DNA from: Paludibacter sp.
GTDB lineage: Bacteria; Bacteroidota; Bacteroidia; Bacteroidales; Paludibacteraceae
Length of the DNA stretch: 64,000 nt
Direction: 5' to 3'
Assembly: GCA_027450045.1 (NCBI GenBank)
Contig: DAIDKM010000004.1
Span: forward strand, 29,541 to 93,540
Shown here in pieces: positions 1 through 9,643 of this stretch. Within the stretch, counting starts at the first letter, position 1, and every line of letters begins with the position of its first letter. The position numbers and the translations under genes are program-made. A model generated the notes under the pieces. It searched no databases and was not told the origin of the DNA. It was given only the letters and a program-made list of their open reading frames with translations.

Positions 1-48
1 ACAATATTAAAACAACAACTCCCTTTTCTTTCTCTGCTTAAATATACA

Positions 49-2982
49 CTATTTCGTTTGAATTGCAGACGGTACTTCCGGCAGTAACTTGCAAGGCTCA
101 GTATGTATCGTGATCTTTGCTGCTGACAAGCCTTTGGCTGTTGCTGTGAGAATGATCTCTCCTGGAGTTCTGCCCGACTGAACGATAGCTTGCGCTAATC
201 CGTTGAATATTTTTCGCTTCCACGTTGACGCTGGCGTACAAACCTGAATAATACCCGGATCGGTGTTGAGATTGTCATACTGGAATCTTTTTATAAACGG
301 AGTTGCAACAACAGCATAGCTATTTTTCCCTATACGAAGGATTGAATGATCAAGTTGATATTGCTTTTCAGGATCGTCTCGTTTTATTTTATCGACAATC
401 AAATGTCCGTTGATATATATGGCTTGCTCTTCCCCCAGACTCTTTGGCCAAAGTGATATCTGAGTTTTATCCGTCAAGCCGGATAACGTAAATTCGCCAC
501 GAATGACGCATGTATTAAGCGAATCCTTCTTTTCTATGTTGTATTCGCCTTGTCCGTTAGTTAATGAACGCCAATTGGAATCATCGAAATCAAAGGAAAC
601 TTCCGGGGAATTTGCTTTTGCTTGAACCAATTTTGCTTTCAGATTTCCAATGACGAGCTGACTGTCGCTTTCAACAAAACGTTCTTTTTCGTGCGATGAA
701 GGATCTCCGTTCCCGACGCCAATAATCTTCCCGGGACCGGTAAGCTGAAACCGAATTTCATTTCCTGCATTTGGCACTAATCGACCTTTGGCATCATTCA
801 CTTGCACGGTAATAACCGAAACATCTTCACCATCCGCTTTGATCGTTGAGCGATCGGGGATAAGTTGAATAGCAGCCGGAACTCCGGTTGTTTCTATGCT
901 GTCGGCGATAATTTCTTTTCCGTTCTTAAACCCGCGAGCCAGCAACGTTCCGGGTTCATAATTTACCGTCCATTCCAAATGGGAATTTTCCGGCATTATT
1001 TTTCGTCCCAAACTTTTATGATTCAAAAAAAGTTCTACTTCATTGCAGTTGCTATAGGCAATCACGTCAATTGGTTTTCCTTCTTGCCCTTTCCGGTTCC
1101 AATCAGGAAAAATGTGTAAAACAGGCTCTTTCCTCCACCACGATTTTAGGTAATAGAAAATATCTTTTGGGAAGCCGCAAAGATCGACAATGCCATATTG
1201 TGAAGTAACCTGGGGCCACCCATAAGGAGTAGGCTCACCACGATAATCGAATCCCGTCCAATAGCATAGCCCGGCAAGAAACGGGCGGGCGGCATAAAAT
1301 TTCCATCCCGACTCGGTTCCTACGTTTTCCGGCATTCGATTCGTGGGCGCCATGTGCGCTGTAGAATCATTGGTGACATAAATGCCGCGTGTGCCAATCG
1401 TATTACTTTCTTCTGTGCCAATGCCCGATTGCCAAGGAAATTTGGCGTGGTGCTCGTCAATATTGCCTTGCACAATGTAATTATAGCCCATTACCTGCGT
1501 AACCATGCCAGTGCCGTTGTCCCAACCTCCGCTCACTGCAGCGGTGAAAGCGCGCGAAGAGTCTAACCGTTCTGCATAAGCCTGCATGGTTGCCGTGACT
1601 CGTGCGCCCTTAATATTCCCTTCGATTGCCCATTCTTCATTTCCCAGCGACCACAAAAAGACACTCGGATGATTCCGATCCCGGACAATCATTTGTTTGA
1701 GCTGATCCAATTGTTCGGCATTTGTTCCCACTTCTCTGTTCTCATCTATGACAAGCATACCTAACCAATCGCAAGCATCTAAAAATTCAGGAGACGGCGG
1801 ATTATGCGAACATCGGATGGCGTTATCTCCCATTTCTTTCAATCGCTTGATGCGGAATACCTGCATAGCATCAGGAACCGCAACGCCAACTCCTGCTGCA
1901 TCTTGATGATTATTGGTGCCTTTGATGATGAAGTGTTTACCATTCAGGAAAAATCCCTTGTCCGGATCAAAATGAACGGTTCGTATGCCGAATGGCGTCT
2001 CGTAACGATCCATGATTGAATCGCCGGAAGTAACCGTAGTTATCAGTTTGTATAAATAAGGAGAATCCACATCCCAGAGTTTGGGTTTCTGGACAGGAAT
2101 AACACAGTAGTATTCTTTCCTGCGGCCTGCCTTCAGATTCAGATTCTTCACTTGCTTGGATGCAACGGTGTTACCATTTGCATCGATAATGGTTTGATGA
2201 ATATCGAAACTCCTATCTTTTCGCCCATCATTTGCAATCGTTGCCCGTGCAGTGATATCAGCAGCATGATCTTTAAGAATGGAAGTAACAAAAGTGCCAT
2301 ATGTTGCCACATGAAGCGGCGCAGTGACATTCAACCATACATGGCGATAGATGCCGGCGCCTTCGTAATACCATCCTTCTTCCATCGTTGCGTCAACACG
2401 CACCACCACCACATTATCCCCGTTGTAGTTCAAATAATCGGTAATATCATATTGAAAAGGTAAATATCCGGAATGTTCCTGTCCAAGATAAAATCCATTC
2501 AAAAAAACTTTTGCATTGCGAAATACACCGTCAAATTGAATGGAAATTCGCTTCCCAAGATCAGATTGAGGAATAAAAAAAGATTTTCGATACCAGCCGA
2601 TACTCGTTTCCGGGAAATCTCTGCCAACTGTTTTGTATCCATGACTATACCCTGCTTTTTGGTCAAAAGGCATTTCAACTGCCCAGTCGTGCGGAAGATT
2701 TAGCAACCGCCATGCACGATCGTCAAATTTTGGGGAAGCGGGGCCATCGCCATATCCTGCTTTGGCAAAGTAAGAGAAATAACCAGTCCCAAAATTAAAA
2801 TCCTTTTTGGCGTCTATGTCATTACCAAAAGCAAAACGCCACCCGAAATCCATAAGCAAGTGCTCCCTGATAGTCGGAAAGTTACTGATTTTTGCTTTGT
2901 TTTCTCCAAAAGAGAATGATGTTGCTAAAAACAACACACAAAAGAAACTTATGAATCCTTTGGGTAAGTTCATTTTATACAT
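49..2982 (-). CDS. Glycoside hydrolase family 2 (beta-galactosidase-like), secreted
   Basis: 977 aa ORF; GH2 jelly-roll N-terminus (NLPHDWAVE, GWYRKSFFIP, VFLNGFYLGQEHSGY), catalytic-domain motif FLWSLGNEEW, N-terminal signal peptide. Confidence 0.92.
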   Translation of the reverse strand: MYKMNLPKGFISFFCVLFLATSFSFGENKAKISNFPTIREHLLMDFGWRFAFGNDIDAKKDFNFGTGYFSYFAKAGYGDGPASPKFDDRAWRLLNLPHDWAVEMPFDQKAGYSHGYKTVGRDFPETSIGWYRKSFFIPQSDLGKRISIQFDGVFRNAKVFLNGFYLGQEHSGYLPFQYDITDYLNYNGDNVVVVRVDATMEEGWYYEGAGIYRHVWLNVTAPLHVATYGTFVTSILKDHAADITARATIANDGRKDRSFDIHQTIIDANGNTVASKQVKNLNLKAGRRKEYYCVIPVQKPKLWDVDSPYLYKLITTVTSGDSIMDRYETPFGIRTVHFDPDKGFFLNGKHFIIKGTNNHQDAAGVGVAVPDAMQVFRIKRLKEMGDNAIRCSHNPPSPEFLDACDWLGMLVIDENREVGTNAEQLDQLKQMIVRDRNHPSVFLWSLGNEEWAIEGNIKGARVTATMQAYAERLDSSRAFTAAVSGGWDNGTGMVTQVMGYNYIVQGNIDEHHAKFPWQSGIGTEESNTIGTRGIYVTNDSTAHMAPTNRMPENVGTESGWKFYAARPFLAGLCYWTGFDYRGEPTPYGWPQVTSQYGIVDLCGFPKDIFYYLKSWWRKEPVLHIFPDWNRKGQEGKPIDVIAYSNCNEVELFLNHKSLGRKIMPENSHLEWTVNYEPGTLLARGFKNGKEIIADSIETTGVPAAIQLIPDRSTIKADGEDVSVITVQVNDAKGRLVPNAGNEIRFQLTGPGKIIGVGNGDPSSHEKERFVESDSQLVIGNLKAKLVQAKANSPEVSFDFDDSNWRSLTNGQGEYNIEKKDSLNTCVIRGEFTLSGLTDKTQISLWPKSLGEEQAIYINGHLIVDKIKRDDPEKQYQLDHSILRIGKNSYAVVATPFIKRFQYDNLNTDPGIIQVCTPASTWKRKIFNGLAQAIVQSGRTPGEIILTATAKGLSAAKITIHTEPCKLLPEVPSAIQTK

Positions 2983-2994
2983 AATTCGGCTGTT

Positions 2995-4071
2995 CTATTT
3001 GTCAACTTCCCCTTTTGCCGCTTTCTCGAAAAAGTTGCCGCAATCAGTCAATTTAAATGTTTTCCACGATTCAATCATGCTGGGGGTCCATTGCGGATCA
3101 TACACCCACCAAATCCAGCTAATGTTTTTCCCTTCAAGATAATGGATAATTGCTTTCCCATAATCTCCATTTTCCTTTATGCTACCGTCGCCCAGTGTAA
3201 AGCCGATTTCGGTAGCAATCACAGGATATTTATTGGCGGCAAATCCAAAATCTTCTTCCCATTTTGGCGCATAAGGTGGCGTACGTTTGTGGGGATAAGG
3301 ATGCGTGACATAGCCAATGCCTTCTGCATTAATCGGGGCATAATGCAGCGGCGTGAGATCATATGCCCAGTCGAAGCCGGCAACTAACGGAATGCTGCGA
3401 TTGTCATAAGAACGAATTAATTGAATCAACTCTTCATTGAGCGTTTTCCATTGCTCCCACGATAGATTCCCAAGTTTTCCGTTATAATCGGTTGGCTCGT
3501 TGAAAAGTTCGAGAAATGCCACGGTATGGTTGCCACTAAAGTGTTGAGCCATGGTGCGCCAAAAATTAAATGTCTCGGCTTTTGAGGTCACATACATTGG
3601 ATCCTGAAACAAATCTTCTTCTAAGTTGCCAATGGAATGCCAATCGATATCCACATATAATCCTGTTTCTCCACACCATTCAACAGCTTGATCGAGTAAC
3701 TTCAGATAATTCGCAGGCGTTCTTTCCCTCCATGCAATGGGATGTACGGGAATGCGAACCACCATAGCTCCAAGCTGTTTAATTCTAACAAACAATTCTT
3801 TATTCCATTGTCCCTGATGCTCAATTTTGTCGGGATCAGCAATGGAAAGGCCTCGAAAAAGAACCGGTTCACCTTGTGGGTTTACGAAACGATTTCCTTT
3901 GACACTGATTCTCGGCAACAATTTTGCATCAGGACCGGGAACGCTATTATAGACTGTATTATCTTCCCACCAGCGATGGAAAGTAGTTTGAGCTGTCTGC
4001 GAAACAACGGGCTTTGGAAAATTTACCATCAGCCCTATGAACATAAATAAGAGGATGATTGTTTTTTTCAT
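2995..4071 (-). CDS. Glycoside hydrolase family 5 (cellulase-type TIM barrel), secreted
   Basis: 358 aa; signal peptide, FLELFNEP (acid/base) and VIATEIGFT (nucleophile) motifs. Confidence 0.88.
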   Translation of the reverse strand: MKKTIILLFMFIGLMVNFPKPVVSQTAQTTFHRWWEDNTVYNSVPGPDAKLLPRISVKGNRFVNPQGEPVLFRGLSIADPDKIEHQGQWNKELFVRIKQLGAMVVRIPVHPIAWRERTPANYLKLLDQAVEWCGETGLYVDIDWHSIGNLEEDLFQDPMYVTSKAETFNFWRTMAQHFSGNHTVAFLELFNEPTDYNGKLGNLSWEQWKTLNEELIQLIRSYDNRSIPLVAGFDWAYDLTPLHYAPINAEGIGYVTHPYPHKRTPPYAPKWEEDFGFAANKYPVIATEIGFTLGDGSIKENGDYGKAIIHYLEGKNISWIWWVYDPQWTPSMIESWKTFKLTDCGNFFEKAAKGEVDK

Positions 4072-4254
4072 GTGTTTATTTTTCTACATTAAGGATATAT
4101 GGAACTCGCAAATAATAACGCAAAAGAGTTTATCTTTTTATTGTTATAGTGGAAATACTCATGCATAAAATTTCAAGATAGGGTATTCGTGAACTTCGTT
4201 TCGTAAACTCGTTTTATTTTATAGGTTTAATCCTGATTTAATGCTCATTTCAAC

Positions 4255-6573
4255 TTACAATTTGGTTTCTACAATTATATCATTATCAACATTTTGTTTT
4301 TTTATGTTGATTAAAAGTTCTTTTGTTGAAGCATTCCAACTCCAATTTGTAAAAGTGTGACCATTGAGATATACCATTTTAGGCTGAGTTGTATTGATTA
4401 TTTTTATTTTATAAGCACGCTGCATCACATTCCCGGCAAAGCTCCCTTTCGGTTTTTGAATCACAATAGTTTGTGCAATATGATCCGTATATTCATAGCT
4501 TAATTTTATCCATCTAAATTGGTTTTGCTTGAATAAAAAACTACTGCCATCATCTTCATAAAGGTTGAATGCCGTTTTTGTGCTTTTAGTGGGAGTATAA
4601 GCAACGATAATCAATGTATCTAACGGTGCACCGGAATAGTTTTGATAAGGCGACATCGGAATAATTGAACCTGCTTTAACATATAACGGGAATTGAAATA
4701 TAGATTTTGCTACAAATATAGTTTGATTCCCTTGATAAAAATTTTTTGTGAAGAAATCGTACCAATCTCCTTGTGGTAACCACAGTGTCCGACTGGTTTC
4801 TGCGTCTGTTCCTTTATTCGAAGCATGTAAGATAGGGGCAACTAAGAAATTATCACCAAACAAATATTCATCATACCGGTACGATTCATTTGATTGAGGA
4901 TATGCTAAATACAGTCCTCTGCATAATGGCATGCCTGTATCATGTGCATTTCTTGTCATGGTGTAAATGTATGGCAATAGTTTGTACCGTAATTGAATGG
5001 AAACTCTTGCTGAACGAAGCACGGGATCGCCCCATTCCCAAGGCAAACGGGAGCCTTGGTCAAAATTGCCGGATTTAACAGGAGGAGTCCAATATTCAGC
5101 TTTCTTGGCATGTACCCTGAAGATTGGCGATACCGCTCCCAATTGCAACCATCTGGCAAACATCTCACCCGAAGGGGGATAACCTGACGGTCCTTGCGGC
5201 ATATATCCTCCAATATCATGCGACCAATAGACTCCACAGTTTCCACCTTTAATATCTGCCACTAAGCTGTAAGCCATGGTTTCCCAACTGATGTATGTAT
5301 CGCCCGAAAAACCAACAGGATAACGTTGATTGCACAGAACATTGCTATGCAACCTATTCAGCACAAAAGATCTTTTCTGTGTTTCTTTACTTAGGTCATC
5401 TTGGTACCAATCAGACGAATAAATGGAATTTTCTCCATCTACCCATAAGAAATCAAAGCCATCTTTAATTAATGGAGAGATATACAGATCGTAAAATGCC
5501 GAGAATTGCCTTTTGTTCTTGGTGTCATAATGAATATCCTTGATATTAGGCTCCCAAGACATTCCGGGAATCAATGCTTTATTATAATTGACTCCTGCTT
5601 CTTTGCAAAACTCCTGTATATTTGGATCTTTAGAATAAATTGCGCCGGAATGATGATTAAATCCTGTTTCGATATGTTCATTGTCTGCCCATAAATTAAA
5701 TGCTTTTATATCAGGAAAATTATTAGTATCAATCTGATAACCATACCATTCATTGGTATGCCAACACATATCTAAAACAACAGCATCAATAGGAATTCTT
5801 TCCTGACGAAATTTATAGACAATGTGCTTATAGTCGTTTGCCGTATAATCAGCCCAACGGGAATAAATGAAACCAAGCGACCATTTTGGCAGCATAGGTA
5901 TTTTCCCTGCTAAACGATAAAAATCATTGAACGCTTGCTTGAAGTCATCTCCATATCCCAATACGTATAAGTCCTGATATTTATCTCCTTCTTTATACAT
6001 ATATAGTGTGTCTTTTGTGTGCCTAAGCACCGTAAATCCTCGCCGACTAAGTATCCCATCGGGAATCAGGTGAAGGTGACTTTTGGACCCCACATCGTTT
6101 TGCTCAGCATATTTAACGTCGCCTTTGCAATTGTCCAAGGATGGAATCACTCCTCCTAAATTCAAAGTATCTTTATCTGCCAGTGTCTGAAGGGCAAAGT
6201 TTGAATGGTGTCTCAAAAACACTTCGATGCCACCTTGCATCAGCTTTTTAGAGGAATTGTACAATATAGTCAAAGAATCCGTTTGAATGGAATATCGATG
6301 GCTTTGCTGTTTAATGCTAAAAGGGACTTTATTAAACTTGACATTTACCACACCCAAGTCTGTAACAGGAGGGGTTTGATGAATCCCTTGCTGGACTCTA
6401 AACATGGTTGGAGTCAAAATCTGAATACAAACATCTTTGAAAGACAAAGAATTATCCTGTATTTTATACCCAATAGAAAAACAATCAGAAGTAGATAGCG
6501 CTGTAAATATTATCAGTAATATTTTATTCGCAATTCTGTGTTGGGAAAAGGAAATGTTTCTACGTCTTTCCAT
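4255..6573 (-). CDS. Glycoside hydrolase family 31 (alpha-glucosidase/alpha-xylosidase type)
   Basis: 772 aa; GFIYSRWADY, DGFDFLWVDGENS and GFSGDTYISWETM motifs of GH31. Confidence 0.88.
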   Translation of the reverse strand: MERRRNISFSQHRIANKILLIIFTALSTSDCFSIGYKIQDNSLSFKDVCIQILTPTMFRVQQGIHQTPPVTDLGVVNVKFNKVPFSIKQQSHRYSIQTDSLTILYNSSKKLMQGGIEVFLRHHSNFALQTLADKDTLNLGGVIPSLDNCKGDVKYAEQNDVGSKSHLHLIPDGILSRRGFTVLRHTKDTLYMYKEGDKYQDLYVLGYGDDFKQAFNDFYRLAGKIPMLPKWSLGFIYSRWADYTANDYKHIVYKFRQERIPIDAVVLDMCWHTNEWYGYQIDTNNFPDIKAFNLWADNEHIETGFNHHSGAIYSKDPNIQEFCKEAGVNYNKALIPGMSWEPNIKDIHYDTKNKRQFSAFYDLYISPLIKDGFDFLWVDGENSIYSSDWYQDDLSKETQKRSFVLNRLHSNVLCNQRYPVGFSGDTYISWETMAYSLVADIKGGNCGVYWSHDIGGYMPQGPSGYPPSGEMFARWLQLGAVSPIFRVHAKKAEYWTPPVKSGNFDQGSRLPWEWGDPVLRSARVSIQLRYKLLPYIYTMTRNAHDTGMPLCRGLYLAYPQSNESYRYDEYLFGDNFLVAPILHASNKGTDAETSRTLWLPQGDWYDFFTKNFYQGNQTIFVAKSIFQFPLYVKAGSIIPMSPYQNYSGAPLDTLIIVAYTPTKSTKTAFNLYEDDGSSFLFKQNQFRWIKLSYEYTDHIAQTIVIQKPKGSFAGNVMQRAYKIKIINTTQPKMVYLNGHTFTNWSWNASTKELLINIKKQNVDNDIIVETKL

Positions 6574-6761
6574 TGATTTTTGCAGATAATGGACAAGTTA
6601 AATGTCAATCTAAATAAAAGACCATCTCGAAAAGGCACCTATTCAAAAGAAATTATAGCTTCTCAAAGTAGATTCAATATTTAGCCTTTAAGCGTATTTG
6701 TGTCGTCCTACAGACAGGAGAAAATACAATTGGAGTATTGAGTTCTATCATAAGCAATAGA

Positions 6762-6799
6762 ATCCGTAAGTACGAATGTTTCCATCCATTCTTACGGAT
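6762..6799. terminator. Intercistronic hairpin between the SusE-like lipoprotein gene and GH31
   Basis: ATCCGTAAG-tac-GAATG-tttccatc-CATT-CTTACGGAT inverted repeat in the 270-bp gap. Confidence 0.4.
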
Positions 6800-6846
6800 C
6801 CCAATTGCTGCTACACTAATTAACTATGAAGAAACGAAATATTCAG

Positions 6847-7770
6847 TTAGAATGTGTATCCCTGACGTTTAAATACCCAAAACCAAGCACCACCCCAGCT
6901 ACCTGCTCCCGGTTCAGGAGCTCCTAGGATCATGACATTGTTATCAAGATATAGAATATCGTAGGTATAAATAGGAGTCGCACTAAAGTTAGGTTGATAC
7001 CCAAGGCTGATGGTAGCCCCTGTCAACGTTAGAGTTCCAATTGACCAATTGTTACCACCGGTTGCAGAAGGAGCATTCACCGTTGCTAAGGTTTGTGTCA
7101 TGTCAAACTTAAAAGAGCCGTGATATGTTCCTGCAGGTAATCCTTTAGGAGTTGTCCCCGACAAAATCTGAGTGTTCCCTGTCACTAAAGTAAAGTTTGC
7201 TCCACCATTCAAATCAAATGTCATTTGATCGTTGGCCACCCCCCAACCTTGCAAAGCCGATAATCCATTCTGCCACCACGCGGGAGCATTACTTGCTAAA
7301 TAACCACCATTCCCATAACACATCCCTGCATTTACACCAGGAGCCCAATTAGCGGGAATATCGGTAGCCCAAACCCACGTTTTCGTGCCAGATCCTGCCA
7401 AATAAGTCCACGTTGGAGAAAGTGCATGATCAATAGTAGAAATAGTAATAGTTACAGAATCCTTAACGATACCGCCAGCAGTTGTTCCATAAAAATAGAT
7501 AGTATTTTTACCAAGGAACGGAAGCAATATTGTATCATTTTGTTTATTGGATGGTCCAATTCCTGAAACCCACATGCCTGCTACATTTGGGGTATTGTTG
7601 ATCATTACAATCTGATTACCTCCTGTAGTTGTGGCATGGACATCTAATTTGAATTGGGAGGCTGCGACAAATGCTCCGAGTGACCCATCATTGCTTTGAA
7701 TAGGATTACATGATGCAAGCATAAGCAGCATAAAAGCTACCACGCCATACCATATTTTATTGTATTTCAT
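6847..7770 (-). CDS. SusE/SusF-like surface glycan-binding lipoprotein (hypothetical)
   Basis: 307 aa with lipobox (MLLMLASCNP), directly downstream of susD in a PUL. Confidence 0.6.
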   Translation of the reverse strand: MKYNKIWYGVVAFMLLMLASCNPIQSNDGSLGAFVAASQFKLDVHATTTGGNQIVMINNTPNVAGMWVSGIGPSNKQNDTILLPFLGKNTIYFYGTTAGGIVKDSVTITISTIDHALSPTWTYLAGSGTKTWVWATDIPANWAPGVNAGMCYGNGGYLASNAPAWWQNGLSALQGWGVANDQMTFDLNGGANFTLVTGNTQILSGTTPKGLPAGTYHGSFKFDMTQTLATVNAPSATGGNNWSIGTLTLTGATISLGYQPNFSATPIYTYDILYLDNNVMILGAPEPGAGSWGGAWFWVFKRQGYTF

Positions 7771-7842
7771 TGTTGTATCTATTTAATAGTTAGTATATAG
7801 AGGAAAGATATCCAAAACAGAATACCTTTCCTCATTGCTCGT

Positions 7843-9624
7843 TTAATTTCCTTGATAAGTTTTATCCCCATCTGTTGTATTCCAGCCATCATTTTGTTGG
7901 AGCACTCCGTTAGAAAGAGAAATTTGTGTTTCAGGAATAGGTAAGAATCCTTTGGTTTCGTTAAAACGGGTGATATTGGGTTTGTAGGTTGTTTTAGTTC
8001 CTGCATTCCAAATGGTAACACCGTTTTCAGCATTAAGATCAGCAGCCATCGTCCCCCAACGAAGTTCGTCCCAATAGCGTACTCCTTCAAAGGCTAATTC
8101 TGCTTTCCGTTCTTGTTGTATAGTTGCTAACGAAGTACTGGTTAGAGCAGGTAGACCTGAATGTGCATGTACGGCATTTAAATATGCCAGCGCATTTGCA
8201 CTCCCAAGTTCAGCCCCCATCAACAGAACATCTGAAAAACGGATAAGAATTAAGTTTTGAGTATTGTCTGTAGAAGTATTTATGGTCAATGTGGGATAAA
8301 TTTCATGGCTGTAGTTCCAGATATTTCCTGAAGCACCCGCGCTTGCAGGAGCCTTCACATTGACAGGAACATATTTCTTTTGCCAATAGCCGGTTTCTTC
8401 CCATAAATCCCCTCCCCATGAATAAGATGGTGTGATTCCTTCATTCGGATCGGTAACATCGCAAACAGAACCCACTTTGCGTAAATCACCAGGAACGAAC
8501 CAATTTGTTGAGTTGAAAACAGTCGGACTTACTGTACACCAACCCCAACCGTAGCCGAAAGGTAAGGTGCCTTGAAGTCTCCATCCCTGAAAGAGGTCAA
8601 TACTGTTGCAATAAGAGGTGCTTTGATTATTGTTCCAACCTCCAAATGTTGAATAGACAATTTGGAAAACAGCCTCATGGTTATTTCCTCCATTCGATCC
8701 ATCATCTCCTACCCATGTCAAGTTGTTGTTTATAGCATAAGGATAGGTATTGTTAGGACTTTTATACGAATATGGCCATAAATCGCCGAAAACAGGTACT
8801 GTGGCATATCCACTGTTTGCTATACAATCATCCACCCAACCTACAACATCTGCATTAGTAATTTTACCACCACCAGCTAACGGCATAGTGGCAGAAGCAG
8901 AAGAGTAGGTTCTACCATAAGCTTGACCATTATAGAATAAAAAGACGCGTGCCATTAAAGCTTCTGCAGACCATTTTGTAGCATGACCCGGATCAAGCGA
9001 ATTATAGGCTGCGTTAGGCATACTGTCAATGGCGAACTTCAAATCAGACGCAATCTGAGCATAAACGCTATCAACAGAGGCTCTTTTAGATGTAGGATAA
9101 GCTGGATTGAGAATAAGTGGAACTCCCATCATTTTACCACCAACCGGACCTCCAAACATTCTCATCAGATCAAAATAATTCATGGCTCTCATAAAATGAG
9201 CTTCACCGGCAATTTGATTTTTTTGACTTTCGCTTGACCATCCTGAAACTTGGCCGATGTATTGAATCAAATTGTTCGCTCTGAAAATTCCTTGATAGTA
9301 ATTAGCCCAAGTACTTCCATATTGATCATTTTTTGATTCTTGCCATTGATCCATGGCTCCCTGATCATCATGCTGCCCACCTCCACTGAAGCACTCATCC
9401 GACATTTGCTCTGAAAGCAAAAATATAGAACCTCCGTTATTAGGATCTATAGCCGAAAGATATGACGAATAAATGGCTGTCAATGCTTGTGATGCATCAG
9501 AAGGAGTTTGATAAAAGTTGGCAGTCGTTTTGGCTGTCAAATCTTGCGTATCCAGAAAACTCTGTGAACATCCTAACAAAGTAAATGACAGGATAACAGA
9601 TAAATATATTGCTATTTTTTTCAT
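7843..9624 (-). CDS. SusD/RagB family nutrient-binding outer membrane lipoprotein
   Basis: 593 aa; lipobox (LGCSQSFLDTQ), SusD-type C-terminus (RKAELAFEGVRYWDELRWG, GFLPIPETQI). Confidence 0.95.
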   Translation of the reverse strand: MKKIAIYLSVILSFTLLGCSQSFLDTQDLTAKTTANFYQTPSDASQALTAIYSSYLSAIDPNNGGSIFLLSEQMSDECFSGGGQHDDQGAMDQWQESKNDQYGSTWANYYQGIFRANNLIQYIGQVSGWSSESQKNQIAGEAHFMRAMNYFDLMRMFGGPVGGKMMGVPLILNPAYPTSKRASVDSVYAQIASDLKFAIDSMPNAAYNSLDPGHATKWSAEALMARVFLFYNGQAYGRTYSSASATMPLAGGGKITNADVVGWVDDCIANSGYATVPVFGDLWPYSYKSPNNTYPYAINNNLTWVGDDGSNGGNNHEAVFQIVYSTFGGWNNNQSTSYCNSIDLFQGWRLQGTLPFGYGWGWCTVSPTVFNSTNWFVPGDLRKVGSVCDVTDPNEGITPSYSWGGDLWEETGYWQKKYVPVNVKAPASAGASGNIWNYSHEIYPTLTINTSTDNTQNLILIRFSDVLLMGAELGSANALAYLNAVHAHSGLPALTSTSLATIQQERKAELAFEGVRYWDELRWGTMAADLNAENGVTIWNAGTKTTYKPNITRFNETKGFLPIPETQISLSNGVLQQNDGWNTTDGDKTYQGN

Positions 9625-9643
9625 ATGAATAATATTTTATAGA

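Noticed and set aside
2148-2330. - strand ORF of 60 aa inside GH2
   Set aside because: Alternative frame of a real gene
865-2703. Several + strand ORFs (865-1119, 1354-1566, 1804-2019, 2152-2463, 2473-2703)
   Set aside because: Antisense to the strongly supported GH2 gene; no family signal
7779-8090. 103-aa - strand ORF
   Set aside because: Alternative frame overlapping the susD 3' end
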